NCBI GenBank assembly: GCA_009842505.1
Contig: VYFG01000071.1
Span: 1-52,636 of the forward strand
Origin: Gammaproteobacteria bacterium
Lineage (GTDB): Bacteria; Pseudomonadota; Gammaproteobacteria; Arenicellales; Poriferihabitantaceae
DNA length: 52,636 nucleotides
Reading direction: 5' to 3'
Part shown: piece after piece, positions 42,378-50,595 of the stretch
Layout: each line of letters starts with the position of its first letter
How positions within the stretch are numbered: the stretch's first letter is position 1
Notes under the pieces: generated by a model
Told to the model about the DNA's origin: nothing
What the model saw: only the letters and a program-made list of their open reading frames with translations
Databases searched by the model: none
Program-made: the position numbers and the translations under genes

Positions 42378-43199
42378 TTAGCCAGGCAGGCCGAGAATCC
42401 GGGCAGTTTCCGCCGAGTCGGCTACGCGGATTCCCCGTTCCTCCACCCGGGCCTTCAGAGCTGCCACCTGGTCGGCGGTATAGTCCGCCCTGCTTCCGTC
42501 GGACCGCAGGAGGTTGTTCTCGAACCCCACACGGGCATGGCCTCCTGCCTCGATTGCGGCCAGCGCGCAGTCATGCTCGCGGCTGCCGAACGCACAGACG
42601 AACCAGTCCATCGGCGCATCGCCCTTGGCCGCCAGGAACGGTTCGATGTCCGCGGGTTCGGACTCCCTGTCCTCCAGGTACCGGCCGAGGACAAACAGGA
42701 CGCACAACCGGTTCCCGGGCACCACGCCTTCCCGATGCAGCTCCATCAGGCGGGCCAGGTCCAGGTCATCGTAGACGATGTGCTGTACATGCACCCCGTG
42801 CTGCCCGGTCCAGCGGTAGAATTCCGCCGCCAGGGCGATATCCGCACCGGGCCCGGTCATTTCCCGCACCGCCATGCTGATGAGCCCGGGCCTGACTGCG
42901 TAGACGCATTCGGCCTGCTGGTCCGGCGAATAGATGCCCACCGCTTCCGTGGTCATCTGCAGCAGCATGCCGGGAACGGCATCTCCCATGGCCCGGAACA
43001 GCTGCCGGTAGCGCATCGGGTCCAGTACATGTTCCCCGTGGTCGCCACGCACATGCGCGTGCAGGATGGTGGCCCCCGCGGCATGGCAGCGGGCGGCCTC
43101 CTCCACGGTTTCGGCAATACTCACCGGCAGGTTCGGGTGATCCCGGTGTGTCTTGCGGGCGCCATTGGGCGCCGCCATGATAATGGCCGCGCGGGTCAT
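42378..43199 (-). CDS. BKACE (beta-keto acid cleavage) enzyme, DUF849
   Basis: This 273-residue TIM-barrel enzyme of the BKACE family cleaves beta-keto acids with acetyl-CoA, giving acetoacetyl-CoA-type products. The zinc-site motif LHAHVRGDHGEHVLD and the C-terminal GGHARVGFENN are visible, as is the opening AAIIMAAPNGARK. Members act on 3-keto-5-aminohexanoate, dehydrocarnitine and others, so the substrate is not fixed. The start overlaps the aminotransferase stop by 4 nt, which suggests that the ketone supplied by transamination is the substrate. Confidence 0.88.
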   Translation of the reverse strand: MTRAAIIMAAPNGARKTHRDHPNLPVSIAETVEEAARCHAAGATILHAHVRGDHGEHVLDPMRYRQLFRAMGDAVPGMLLQMTTEAVGIYSPDQQAECVYAVRPGLISMAVREMTGPGADIALAAEFYRWTGQHGVHVQHIVYDDLDLARLMELHREGVVPGNRLCVLFVLGRYLEDRESEPADIEPFLAAKGDAPMDWFVCAFGSREHDCALAAIEAGGHARVGFENNLLRSDGSRADYTADQVAALKARVEERGIRVADSAETARILGLPG

Positions 43200-44530
43200 T
43201 TCGATCCGGCCGCCACGGCGGCATCGATTGCCAGGGAAAGCTTGTCCACCAGTTCATCGATCTGTCCGTCCCCGATGATGAACGGCGGCGCCAGCATGAT
43301 GTGGTCGCCCTGCACGCCATCGATGGTGCCGCCCATGGGGTAACAGATCAGCCCGGCGTCGAATGCCGCCTTCTTGAGTTTCGCGTGCACCTTCAGGGCA
43401 GCATCGAAGGGTTTCTTTCGCTCACGGTCGGCAACGATTTCCAGACCGCGGAACAACCCCCTGCCCCGGATGTCGCCGATATTCGGATGGTCCACGAACC
43501 GCTCCCGCAAGACCTGCTCGAGCTTCCCGCCCTGCTCCCTGCAGCGGGTGATCAAATCACGCTCCAGCAAGGCACTGACCACCGCTTGCCCCGCGGCGCA
43601 TGCAACCGGGTGGCCGATGTAGGTGTGGCCATGCTGGAAGAAGCCGCTGCCGCTTTCGATCGCACGGTAGATTTCGCTGCTGCACAGGGCTGCCCCGATG
43701 GGCTGGTAGCCGGCGCCGAGTCCCTTGGCGATGGTGACGATGTCCGGGGCAATGCCATCCTGCTCGCAGGCGAACAGGGTGCCCGTGCGCCCCATCCCGC
43801 ACATGACTTCGTCCAGAATGAGGAGAACACCGTGGCGGTCGCAGATCTCCCGGATCCGCCGGAAGTACCCGGGCACCGGCGGCACCGCCCCCATGGTGGC
43901 GCCGACCACCGGCTCCGCGATGAAGGCCATCACCGTCCCGGGGCCGAGGCGCAGGATCTCTTCCTCCAGTTCGTCCGCCACCCGCAACCCATACTGTTCC
44001 CTCGTCTCGCCCTGGATGCGCCCGCGGTATTCGTAACAGGGGCTGATATGGGAGGTGTCGATCAGGAGCGGCGAGAAGGGTTCGCGGCGCCACCGGTTGC
44101 CGCCTGCAGCCAGCGCACCCAGGGTATTGCCGTGATAGCTTTGCAGTCTCGAAATGATCCGGCAGCGGTCGGGTTCGCCCTTTTCCAGGTAATACTGGCG
44201 TGCGAGCTTGATCGCCGCTTCCACCGCCTCCGAACCGCCGGTGACGAAATAGACCCGTTCCAGGGATCCCGGCGCATGCGCGACCAGCAGATCGGCGAGA
44301 GCCTCCGCCGGCTCGCTGGTGAAGAAGGAGGTATGGGCGAATGCGAGGTTCTCCAATTGATCCCTGATCGCCCCGATCACCCCGGGGTCGCCATGGCCCA
44401 AGCACGACACCGCGGCCCCGCCCGAGCCATCCAGGTAACGCTTGCCGTTCCCGTCGAAGAGGTAGCAGCCCTCGCCGGCCGCGGCAAGGGGCGGCAAGGC
44501 ACGGGTATGCCGGGGAAATACGTGATCCAT
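43196..44530 (-). CDS. Class III PLP aminotransferase
   Basis: This 444-residue omega- or beta-aminotransferase has VTGGSEAVEAAIKLARQY, SYHGNTLG, LILDEVMCGMGRTG, the PLP-lysine stretch VTIAKGLGAGYQPIGA and GHTYIGHPVACAAG. Methionine 44530 (MDHVFPRHT) is chosen as the start because family members begin here; a 21-residue extension is unsupported. It probably removes an amino group from an omega- or beta-amino acid to give a keto acid for BKACE. A large dyad 38 bp upstream (44568-44603) may control it. Confidence 0.9.
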   Translation of the reverse strand: MDHVFPRHTRALPPLAAAGEGCYLFDGNGKRYLDGSGGAAVSCLGHGDPGVIGAIRDQLENLAFAHTSFFTSEPAEALADLLVAHAPGSLERVYFVTGGSEAVEAAIKLARQYYLEKGEPDRCRIISRLQSYHGNTLGALAAGGNRWRREPFSPLLIDTSHISPCYEYRGRIQGETREQYGLRVADELEEEILRLGPGTVMAFIAEPVVGATMGAVPPVPGYFRRIREICDRHGVLLILDEVMCGMGRTGTLFACEQDGIAPDIVTIAKGLGAGYQPIGAALCSSEIYRAIESGSGFFQHGHTYIGHPVACAAGQAVVSALLERDLITRCREQGGKLEQVLRERFVDHPNIGDIRGRGLFRGLEIVADRERKKPFDAALKVHAKLKKAAFDAGLICYPMGGTIDGVQGDHIMLAPPFIIGDGQIDELVDKLSLAIDAAVAAGSK

Positions 44531-44901
44531 GAGTGGTGGCGCCAGTGTTTCAGCGGGTAAAATGACCGTGATGACCGGTACCGGAATATGCACCGGTGAT
44601 CACACCTTGGACAGAGGTGCTATTGTAACTGCCCCTGCATTCCTGCAAAGCTCCGGAGCCGCCGGATTTGACTCCTGGACTGGCACGATCCAGCAAGAAC
44701 ATTCGATAACCGCTCACGGTCATCGGGCCTGATGCAATGGGCAGGGTTTTCCGGCATCGATCCCGACTTCACCCGCGAATCAGCAAGCATGTACCCGCAA
44801 AAACCGCACGCCTTGTCCAATCCGGCCATCACGCCGGAATACGGATTCCCTGCCGAAGACCGGACGGAGCCTGCACCGGACCGAATCAGGCCGATACCCC
44901 A
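44531..44901. other. Intergenic stretch upstream of the aminotransferase
   Basis: These 371 bp lie between the aminotransferase (minus) and a small membrane protein (plus). Besides the 36-bp dyad they hold CACCGGTG, a perfect palindrome at 44591-44598 that forms part of the same site. No gene was recognised. Long open frames here are GC-driven. Confidence 0.4.
44568..44603. promoter_or_regulatory. 36-bp dyad upstream of the aminotransferase/BKACE operon
   Basis: GTGATGACCGGT and ACCGGTGATCAC are inverted copies matching at 11 of 12 positions, with a 12-nt spacer. The centre lies about 56 bp before the aminotransferase start. The two halves contain the self-complementary ACCGGT. The size suits a dimeric regulator such as the GlxA-type protein at 50596-51600. 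The rest of the gap (44531-44901) shows no gene. Confidence 0.5.
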
Positions 44902-45261
44902 ATGAACATGCGCTTCTGGCTCCTTGCGCTTGTGTGGCTGCCGGCCGGCGTGGTAGCGGTCACACTGGCCCGCTTCGGCACGACGGCTGGGTTTGCCATG
45001 CACCCGGCGGACTTGCCGATGGCGGCCGCATCGCTGGCCCTGGTGGCGCCCTGCGGCCTGCCCCTGGCGCTGGGGTGCCGAAAGCTGTGGCGCCTGGGCC
45101 GCCGCCGTACCGCCTGGTTGGCGGGCGCCCTTCTCGGCTTGGTCACTACCGGATCGACCATCATCGCAGGCCTGCTCGGGCCGGTGGCCATCGCACTTTG
45201 TGCGGCGTTCCTCAGCCTGCCGGTCTGGGCTGTGGCATGGTATTGGGCCCGACGGGGCTGA
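44902..45261 (+). CDS. Small membrane protein of unknown function
   Basis: This 119-residue protein has about four hydrophobic helices (FWLLALVWLPAGVVAVTL, LPMAAASLALVAPCGLPLALG, AWLAGALLGLVTTGSTIIAGL, VAIALCAAFLSLPVWAVAWYW) and basic linkers such as KLWRLGRRRTAW. The membrane-protein pattern is convincing, but no family or role was recognised. There is no clear ribosome binding site. It is the only plus-strand gene in the amino-compound block, convergent to the ABC ATPase. Confidence 0.5.
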   Translation: MNMRFWLLALVWLPAGVVAVTLARFGTTAGFAMHPADLPMAAASLALVAPCGLPLALGCRKLWRLGRRRTAWLAGALLGLVTTGSTIIAGLLGPVAIALCAAFLSLPVWAVAWYWARRG

Positions 45262-45306
45262 GCGGAGCCGAACACCGGCCATCAGCATCCGGGGGATTAC
45301 CCCCAT

Positions 45307-46062
45307 TCAGAGTATCTGGCTGAGAAACTCCTGCGTCCGGGGATCCCTGGCCTCGGTGAAAAACGTCGCCGGAGGACCATGTTCCACGATGACGCCCCGG
45401 TCGGTGAAATAGATGTGGTCCGCGACTTCCCTTGCGAACCCCATTTCGTGGGTAACCAGGATACAGGTCATCCCGCTCTGGGCGAGGTCCCTGATCACGG
45501 TCAATACTTCCTTCACCGTTTCCGGATCCAGCGCTGCGGTGACCTCGTCGAACAGCATGACATCCGGATTCATCGCCAGTGACCGGGCGATGGCCACGCG
45601 CTGCTGCTGCCCCCCCGACAGTTCCCCGGGATAACTGTCCTCCTTGCCCTGGAGGTTTACCCTTGCCATCAGTTCCAGGGACCGCTTCTCCACTTCCTCC
45701 CTGGGCTGCTTCAACACCTTGAGCGGCGCCATCATCACGTTCTGCAACGCGGTCTTGTGCGGGAACAGGTTGTACTGCTGGAACACCATCCCGACTTTCT
45801 TGCGAAGCTCAAGCTTGTTGAGGGCGGGATCATGCACCTCCTGTCCCTCAACCAGGATGGAACCGGAGTTGATGGGATTCAGGGCATTGATGCAGCGGAT
45901 CAGGGTGGACTTGCCGGAACCGGAAGGACCGATAATGCAGATCACCTCGCCTTTCATGACATCCAGCGATATGCCCTTCAGTACCTCGAGGTCGCCAAAT
46001 GATTTATGCACCTCGCGCAGGGACACAAGCGGCTGGTCCGGGGTCCAGTTGTCTGTACTCAT
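45307..46062 (-). CDS. Polar amino acid ABC transporter, ATPase subunit
   Basis: This 251-residue ATPase has Walker A GPSGSGKST, signature LSGGQQQRVAIARSLA, Walker B VMLFDEVTAALD and H-loop VTHE. The match is to the GlnQ/AapP-type polar amino acid uptake family. It is the last of four consecutive minus-strand genes (binding protein, two permeases, ATPase). It lies 21 nt after the second permease. Confidence 0.94.
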   Translation of the reverse strand: MSTDNWTPDQPLVSLREVHKSFGDLEVLKGISLDVMKGEVICIIGPSGSGKSTLIRCINALNPINSGSILVEGQEVHDPALNKLELRKKVGMVFQQYNLFPHKTALQNVMMAPLKVLKQPREEVEKRSLELMARVNLQGKEDSYPGELSGGQQQRVAIARSLAMNPDVMLFDEVTAALDPETVKEVLTVIRDLAQSGMTCILVTHEMGFAREVADHIYFTDRGVIVEHGPPATFFTEARDPRTQEFLSQIL

Positions 46063-46083
46063 ATCGGAAAAGTCCGGACGGTG

Positions 46084-46992
46084 TTACTGCTTGACGGCGA
46101 ATTTGCGCTCAAGGCGCAGTGTCCACCTGGCGATGGGATAACAATAGAGAAAAAAGATCACCAGGGCAAACCCGAAGTACGGCAGAAGCAGTTCGGGATG
46201 ATTGTCCTCAGCCTCCATCGCCTGGCGTGACAGGGTCACCAGTTCCTCCACCCCGAGCAATGAAACCAGCGGGGTGGCCATGGTGAGAATGGCATACCAG
46301 TTCATCCATGGCGGGATCATGCGTTTGAAGCACTGCGGCAGTATGATCTGCCACAGAATCTGGCGGCGGTTGAACGCCAGCGATTCCGCCGCCTCCCACT
46401 GTCCCGTGGGTACCGACTGGATGCCCCCGCGCACGATTTCCGAGATGTTGGCCATGATGGGCAATGCCAGTCCGAAAACGGCTTTCATCCAGTCCGGGAT
46501 CAGGTAGATTTTTCCACCAAGCTCGAACTCGAACGGAAAGGCCAGCATCACGATGAACAGCAGCACCAGCCAAGGTGAATTTCGGAACAGCTGGGTCACG
46601 AACCAGCTCAATCCGGAAAGCAGGCGAACCGGCGACACTTGGCCCAGCCCCACCAGGACCCCTGCGGCGGTCCCGATCAGCATCGTCAGGAAGCTGATCA
46701 GGATGTTGAGCGTGAAGCCCTCTCCCACCAGGAACGGAAGCCAGCGCCAGAGCGCCTCGAAAGCCTGGGCATGGGTATAGCCGCCCTGTGCGAGAACCAG
46801 CACGGGCCAGAGCAGCATCAGGGCTGCAGCGGCGATCAGCACGCCCGGGCCGAGACTGTCCAGCCAGCGGCTGAAACCGAGCTCCGACACGCTCCCCCGG
46901 GACGCCAGCCGATACGGCTTCAGCACCGGCAGGTCTGTCCCGGCGGCCGCGCCGGGATCGATACCTGGAATCGGCCTTGAAAGGGATCTCAT
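46084..46992 (-). CDS. Polar amino acid ABC transporter, permease subunit
   Basis: This 302-residue inner-membrane permease of the HisM/GlnP type has the EAA-like cytoplasmic loop EAAESLAFNRRQILWQIILPQCFKRMIPP. It is longer than the sister permease at the N-terminus, with a charged, proline-rich first 45 residues. The start overlaps that gene's stop by 4 nt, which ensures equal production of both halves of the channel. Confidence 0.93.
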   Translation of the reverse strand: MRSLSRPIPGIDPGAAAGTDLPVLKPYRLASRGSVSELGFSRWLDSLGPGVLIAAAALMLLWPVLVLAQGGYTHAQAFEALWRWLPFLVGEGFTLNILISFLTMLIGTAAGVLVGLGQVSPVRLLSGLSWFVTQLFRNSPWLVLLFIVMLAFPFEFELGGKIYLIPDWMKAVFGLALPIMANISEIVRGGIQSVPTGQWEAAESLAFNRRQILWQIILPQCFKRMIPPWMNWYAILTMATPLVSLLGVEELVTLSRQAMEAEDNHPELLLPYFGFALVIFFLYCYPIARWTLRLERKFAVKQ

Positions 46993-47741
46993 TGTCCGTA
47001 ACCCGGAATCCGCGCCGCCCGCTCCCAGGAATTCATCGCCATCACGAGTATGCCCACCAGGACGATGTAGACCAGGAACAGCACCACCATGCAGGCGTAC
47101 TGCGCGGTGGAGTAGTCGTTGTAGATGCTCACCATCTGGTAGAGCAGTTCGGGAACCGCGATGGCCAAGGCCTGGGTGGTGGTCTTCACTAGGTTCACCA
47201 GGTTGTTGTTGAGCGCCGGCAGACTGACCCGGAATGCAAGCGGGAAAACCACGTTCGTGAAGGTCTGCAGGCGGCTCATGCCCAGGGACTCGGCAGCTTC
47301 CCGGGTAGATTCGGGAATGGCCTCGATGCCGGCACGGAATATCTCGACGTTGAACGCGCCGGCGAAGAACGACAGCGAAATGATTGCCCAGCCGACGTTG
47401 GAGATGATCGGTATCTCAAGCCAGCCGTCCGGTGAATAGGTCGGCGTGAACTGGCCCAGGGCAAAATAGAAGAACAGCAGCTGGATCAGCGGCGGCGTGT
47501 TGCGGAAAAACTGGATATAGCCCTGCACAAGGCTCCTGACCAGGCGGGACCTGGCGCCCTGGAGCCACGCCCCGATCAGGCCGATGACCACGCTCAGGAT
47601 CACGCAGGTCACCGAAAGCTTGACGGTCACCCAAAGACCGGTCAGCACCCGGTCCGTCTGCACCGGGTCATAGAAGAAGATGAAGTTCCAGCGCGGGTGA
47701 TCCGCCGACAGGTCGAAGAAAAACTGCTGGAACGCGTTCAT
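46989..47741 (-). CDS. Polar amino acid ABC transporter, permease subunit
   Basis: This is a 250-residue permease of the HisQ/GlnP type with five to six hydrophobic helices. The conserved EAA-like loop is EAAESLGMSRLQTFTNVVFPLAFRVSLPALNN. It partners the 46084-46992 permease. It is 94 nt downstream of the binding protein. Confidence 0.93.
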   Translation of the reverse strand: MNAFQQFFFDLSADHPRWNFIFFYDPVQTDRVLTGLWVTVKLSVTCVILSVVIGLIGAWLQGARSRLVRSLVQGYIQFFRNTPPLIQLLFFYFALGQFTPTYSPDGWLEIPIISNVGWAIISLSFFAGAFNVEIFRAGIEAIPESTREAAESLGMSRLQTFTNVVFPLAFRVSLPALNNNLVNLVKTTTQALAIAVPELLYQMVSIYNDYSTAQYACMVVLFLVYIVLVGILVMAMNSWERAARIPGYGQ

Positions 47742-47835
47742 GGCCGATCAGTCACCACAACGGGGGTTTCCCACCGGCCGGGGGCGGGGGACGGCGTCCG
47801 GCCGTCCCCTCCCCGTGCAGTCAATGGTCAGGTGA

Positions 47836-48675
47836 TTACTGTATCCAGTCGGCATGCCGGGCATGCTGGTCCACCAGGTACTTGGTGGCCTGGATGCCCC
47901 ATTTCTTCTCCAGCTCGATCAGCTTGCCCGACTGGTGCCAGTTGTAGGTCATGCCGGACATGAAATTACCGAAGACGCAATCCTTCTCGCCCAGCGGCAC
48001 GGCAAGTCCCCAGGGGTTGTCGTCCTCGCTGGCCAGCGGCATCTCGAAATCGTTCCAGTTGCCGGAGGAAAGGTCCGACACAATGGAGGAATCATCGTAG
48101 ACCCAGGCGATGCACTTCTTGTCCCTGAGCGCCTGCTTGGCCTCCGCGTTGCCGGTGAATGCGACGATTTCCGCGCCATAGCGCTCACTGACGATCTTGT
48201 TGTAGAACGCGCCCTGCTTTCCGCACACCGGCTTGCCGCGAAGATTCTCCCATTCTGTCAGGGAAAGGGCTGTTGGAGACATCACGTTGGTGCCGGACGT
48301 GTAGTAGTTGGGCTGGGTGATGCCCACGATCTTGCGCCGGTCGGGCCGGTCGGACATGGTGGCGATCATCATGTCGATCTTTCCCTGTTCCAGAAACTGC
48401 ATACGGTTGGAGGACTGGACGGCAATCGTCTCGAGTTCCACACCCATTGCATCGGCCACCAGCTGCGCCATGTCAACCTCCATGCCCACGATGTTGCCGC
48501 TCTCGTCACGGTAACCCCAGGGCTTGTAGTCCGCCTTGACGCCCACGACCAGCTTGCCGCGATCCATCACCTTGTTCCAGACATCGTTGGTACATTCGGC
48601 GCTGGCTCCGACGGACCCGAGCAGCATCGCGGATGCGGCTGCGGCAACCAGCAAATTTTGTTTCATATAACGCAT
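47836..48675 (-). CDS. Periplasmic amino-compound-binding protein of the ABC transporter
   Basis: This 279-residue SBP family 3 protein has an N-terminal signal (MKQNLLVAAAASAMLLGSVGASA). Its lobes carry KLVVGVKADYKPWGYRDESGN and VDMAQLVADAMGVELE, then NRMQFLEQGKIDMMIATMSDRPDRR (lobe hinge), typical of polar amino acid binders. GGAGGAG 8 nt before the ATG at 48675 is strong, which suits the high expression of binding proteins. The specific ligand cannot be read; the neighbours suggest a quaternary amine or beta-amino acid. Confidence 0.92.
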   Translation of the reverse strand: MRYMKQNLLVAAAASAMLLGSVGASAECTNDVWNKVMDRGKLVVGVKADYKPWGYRDESGNIVGMEVDMAQLVADAMGVELETIAVQSSNRMQFLEQGKIDMMIATMSDRPDRRKIVGITQPNYYTSGTNVMSPTALSLTEWENLRGKPVCGKQGAFYNKIVSERYGAEIVAFTGNAEAKQALRDKKCIAWVYDDSSIVSDLSSGNWNDFEMPLASEDDNPWGLAVPLGEKDCVFGNFMSGMTYNWHQSGKLIELEKKWGIQATKYLVDQHARHADWIQ

Positions 48676-48951
48676 TTCTCTAACTCCTCCTCATTTTGTT
48701 GGAATGCCACGATGCGCCGGCAAACGGCGGGCCCGCCGGCGTGTTCGCGACTCTTCGGGCATGAAAATATATATCAAATCCGTTTGGTTGGATAGTTCCG
48801 GGCCGGGCCCGTTGCGTGCCGGGCAGATGACCCGGCAATTGGTGTGATCCGGCGACTTCAGTCCAGGCGCCGGCACGTCGGCCGGCCTCCTGAACGCCGC
48901 GGCGAATGACCCGGCGCCGGGGTAAAACTTAAGGGCCGGATGCCGGCGGCG
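48676..48951. promoter_or_regulatory. Hairpin-rich gap between the methyltransferase and transporter genes
   Basis: These 276 bp hold GC-rich inverted repeats, including GGCGCCGG (48866-48873) with CCGGCGCC (48911-48918). These are likely the 3' end of the methyltransferase transcript. An AT tract at 48767-48783 may be part of a promoter for the binding-protein gene on the minus strand. No gene is seen. Confidence 0.35.
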
Positions 48952-50484
48952 TTACTGCAGCTGTTGCCGGATAGCCTCCTTTCGCCTGGCCACATAGGCC
49001 TCCATTTCCTCCCTGCGGTCGGGCTGGAGAACCGGTTCCTGGTATTCCCGAAGCCGTTGCTGCCAAAGTTCGGTGGCCCGTTCGGTGGCGGTCCTGGCAC
49101 CATCGGAATGCCACACCTCATAGTTTCGCCAGTCCGCCAGCGTGGATTCATAGAATGCGTGCCGATAGCGCTTCAGGGTATGGGGGTGATCGAAGAACTG
49201 CCCCCCGGTCGGGACCTCCGAGATGGCCTCCCACGCCAGTGCTTCCGCGTCCATCCCCACCGGCTGCACCACTTCCGCCATCATCTGCAGGAGCTCGGCA
49301 TCCAGGACGAATTTTTCGAACGATGCCGTCAGCCCCCCCTCCATCCATCCGGCGGCATGATACAGAAGGTTGGTATGGGACAGGAAACACGCCCAAAGAG
49401 ACATTTCGGATTCCCAGCCAGCCTGGGCATCCACCGTGTTGGCAGTGGCGGAGTTGCTGCACCGGAACGGCAATCCGTATTTTCTCGCTAACTGACCAGA
49501 AGCGAGAACCGCCCGGGCATACTCCGGGGTCCCGAATGCCGGTGCACCGGTACGCATGTCCACGTTGGAGGTGTAACTGCCGTAAACCACCGGAGCGCCC
49601 GGCCGGACGATCTGGGTCAGCACGATTCCCGACAGTGCCTCCGCGTTCTGCTGTGACAGGGCGCCTGCAAGGGTGGTGGGCGTCATGGCACCCATGAGTG
49701 TGAAGGGGGTTACCACGCAGCACTGCCCGAGTCTTGCGGTGGTAATCAGTCCATCGGACATCTCACCGTCAAACCGCCGCGGTGAATTCACCGAAATGAT
49801 CGTCAGGCAGGACGGTGACTCCTGCATCTCCTCCAGGGAGATGCCCCTTGAAATCCGTGAAATCTCGATCCCGTCCCGGGCGCGGTCCTCGCCGATACTG
49901 GTATTCAGCCAGCACTTGTCGGTGAGGGTGGCGGCAGCGAGATAGCAATCCAGGTGACGGCTGAATGCCGGCATCTCCAGCGGCGGGGCAGGCTGATTGC
50001 CGGTGGCGTGAACGACGTCATGGACCTGCACCAGCTTGAGCAGCCGGCAGTAGTCCTCGTAATTTCCATTGCGCTTGCCATGAATGCAGTCATGAACGTT
50101 GGGCGGTCCGCCAACGGACGTGGTGCAGATGGCATTGCCGCCAAGGTCCAGGCGGTTGTCCGGGTTTCTCGGGGTCAGCGTGAACCTGGACGGTATGCTG
50201 GCCAACGCCCTGTCCACCAGTTCCTCTTCGATCCTGACGCGGCCGGTAGCATCATCCACCTCGGCACCGGCCTCACGGAACAGCGTCCGGGCCTGATCCC
50301 CCATGAATTCGATGCCGATTTCTCCGAGGATCTTCAGGGATGCGCGGTGAATGGTCTCCAGTTGATCCTCGCCGAGGATCGGCACCGGCGGCAGGGATGT
50401 CCTGATCTGTTTGTAGGCGGTCTCCCGGTCTGTGCTGGCGGCACCTTCGGACGCCTGCAACCGGGACTTTCTTCGGCGGGACAT
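48952..50484 (-). CDS. MttB-superfamily methyltransferase without pyrrolysine
   Basis: This 510-residue protein of the trimethylamine methyltransferase (MttB) family is read straight through: no in-frame amber codon interrupts it. It is therefore of the non-pyrrolysine type, several members of which demethylate glycine betaine, proline betaine, carnitine or gamma-butyrobetaine. The opening ETIHRASLKILGEIGIEFMGDQAR, the middle IGGNAICTTSVGGPPNVHD-type region and GAMTPTTLAGALSQQNAEALSG match. The start is taken as ATG 50484, with AGG about 6 nt upstream; the alternative is 50523. No corrinoid protein gene is in the window. Confidence 0.82.
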   Translation of the reverse strand: MSRRRKSRLQASEGAASTDRETAYKQIRTSLPPVPILGEDQLETIHRASLKILGEIGIEFMGDQARTLFREAGAEVDDATGRVRIEEELVDRALASIPSRFTLTPRNPDNRLDLGGNAICTTSVGGPPNVHDCIHGKRNGNYEDYCRLLKLVQVHDVVHATGNQPAPPLEMPAFSRHLDCYLAAATLTDKCWLNTSIGEDRARDGIEISRISRGISLEEMQESPSCLTIISVNSPRRFDGEMSDGLITTARLGQCCVVTPFTLMGAMTPTTLAGALSQQNAEALSGIVLTQIVRPGAPVVYGSYTSNVDMRTGAPAFGTPEYARAVLASGQLARKYGLPFRCSNSATANTVDAQAGWESEMSLWACFLSHTNLLYHAAGWMEGGLTASFEKFVLDAELLQMMAEVVQPVGMDAEALAWEAISEVPTGGQFFDHPHTLKRYRHAFYESTLADWRNYEVWHSDGARTATERATELWQQRLREYQEPVLQPDRREEMEAYVARRKEAIRQQLQ

Positions 50485-50595
50485 GATGACCTGCGGCCCA
50501 ACGGAATCTCGCTGTGCCGACATTAGACCCCGGTGCGGTCCCGCCGTCTGCGGATTTGCGACCTGGGATACGACTGCCGCGACGAAAATGCGGGA

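Noticed and set aside
43301..44560. Plus-strand open frame opposite the aminotransferase
   Set aside because: Shadow of a clear PLP enzyme gene.
48952..50484. Pyrrolysine-containing trimethylamine methyltransferase MttB
   Set aside because: The frame has no internal amber codon, and no pyl or corrinoid genes are present.
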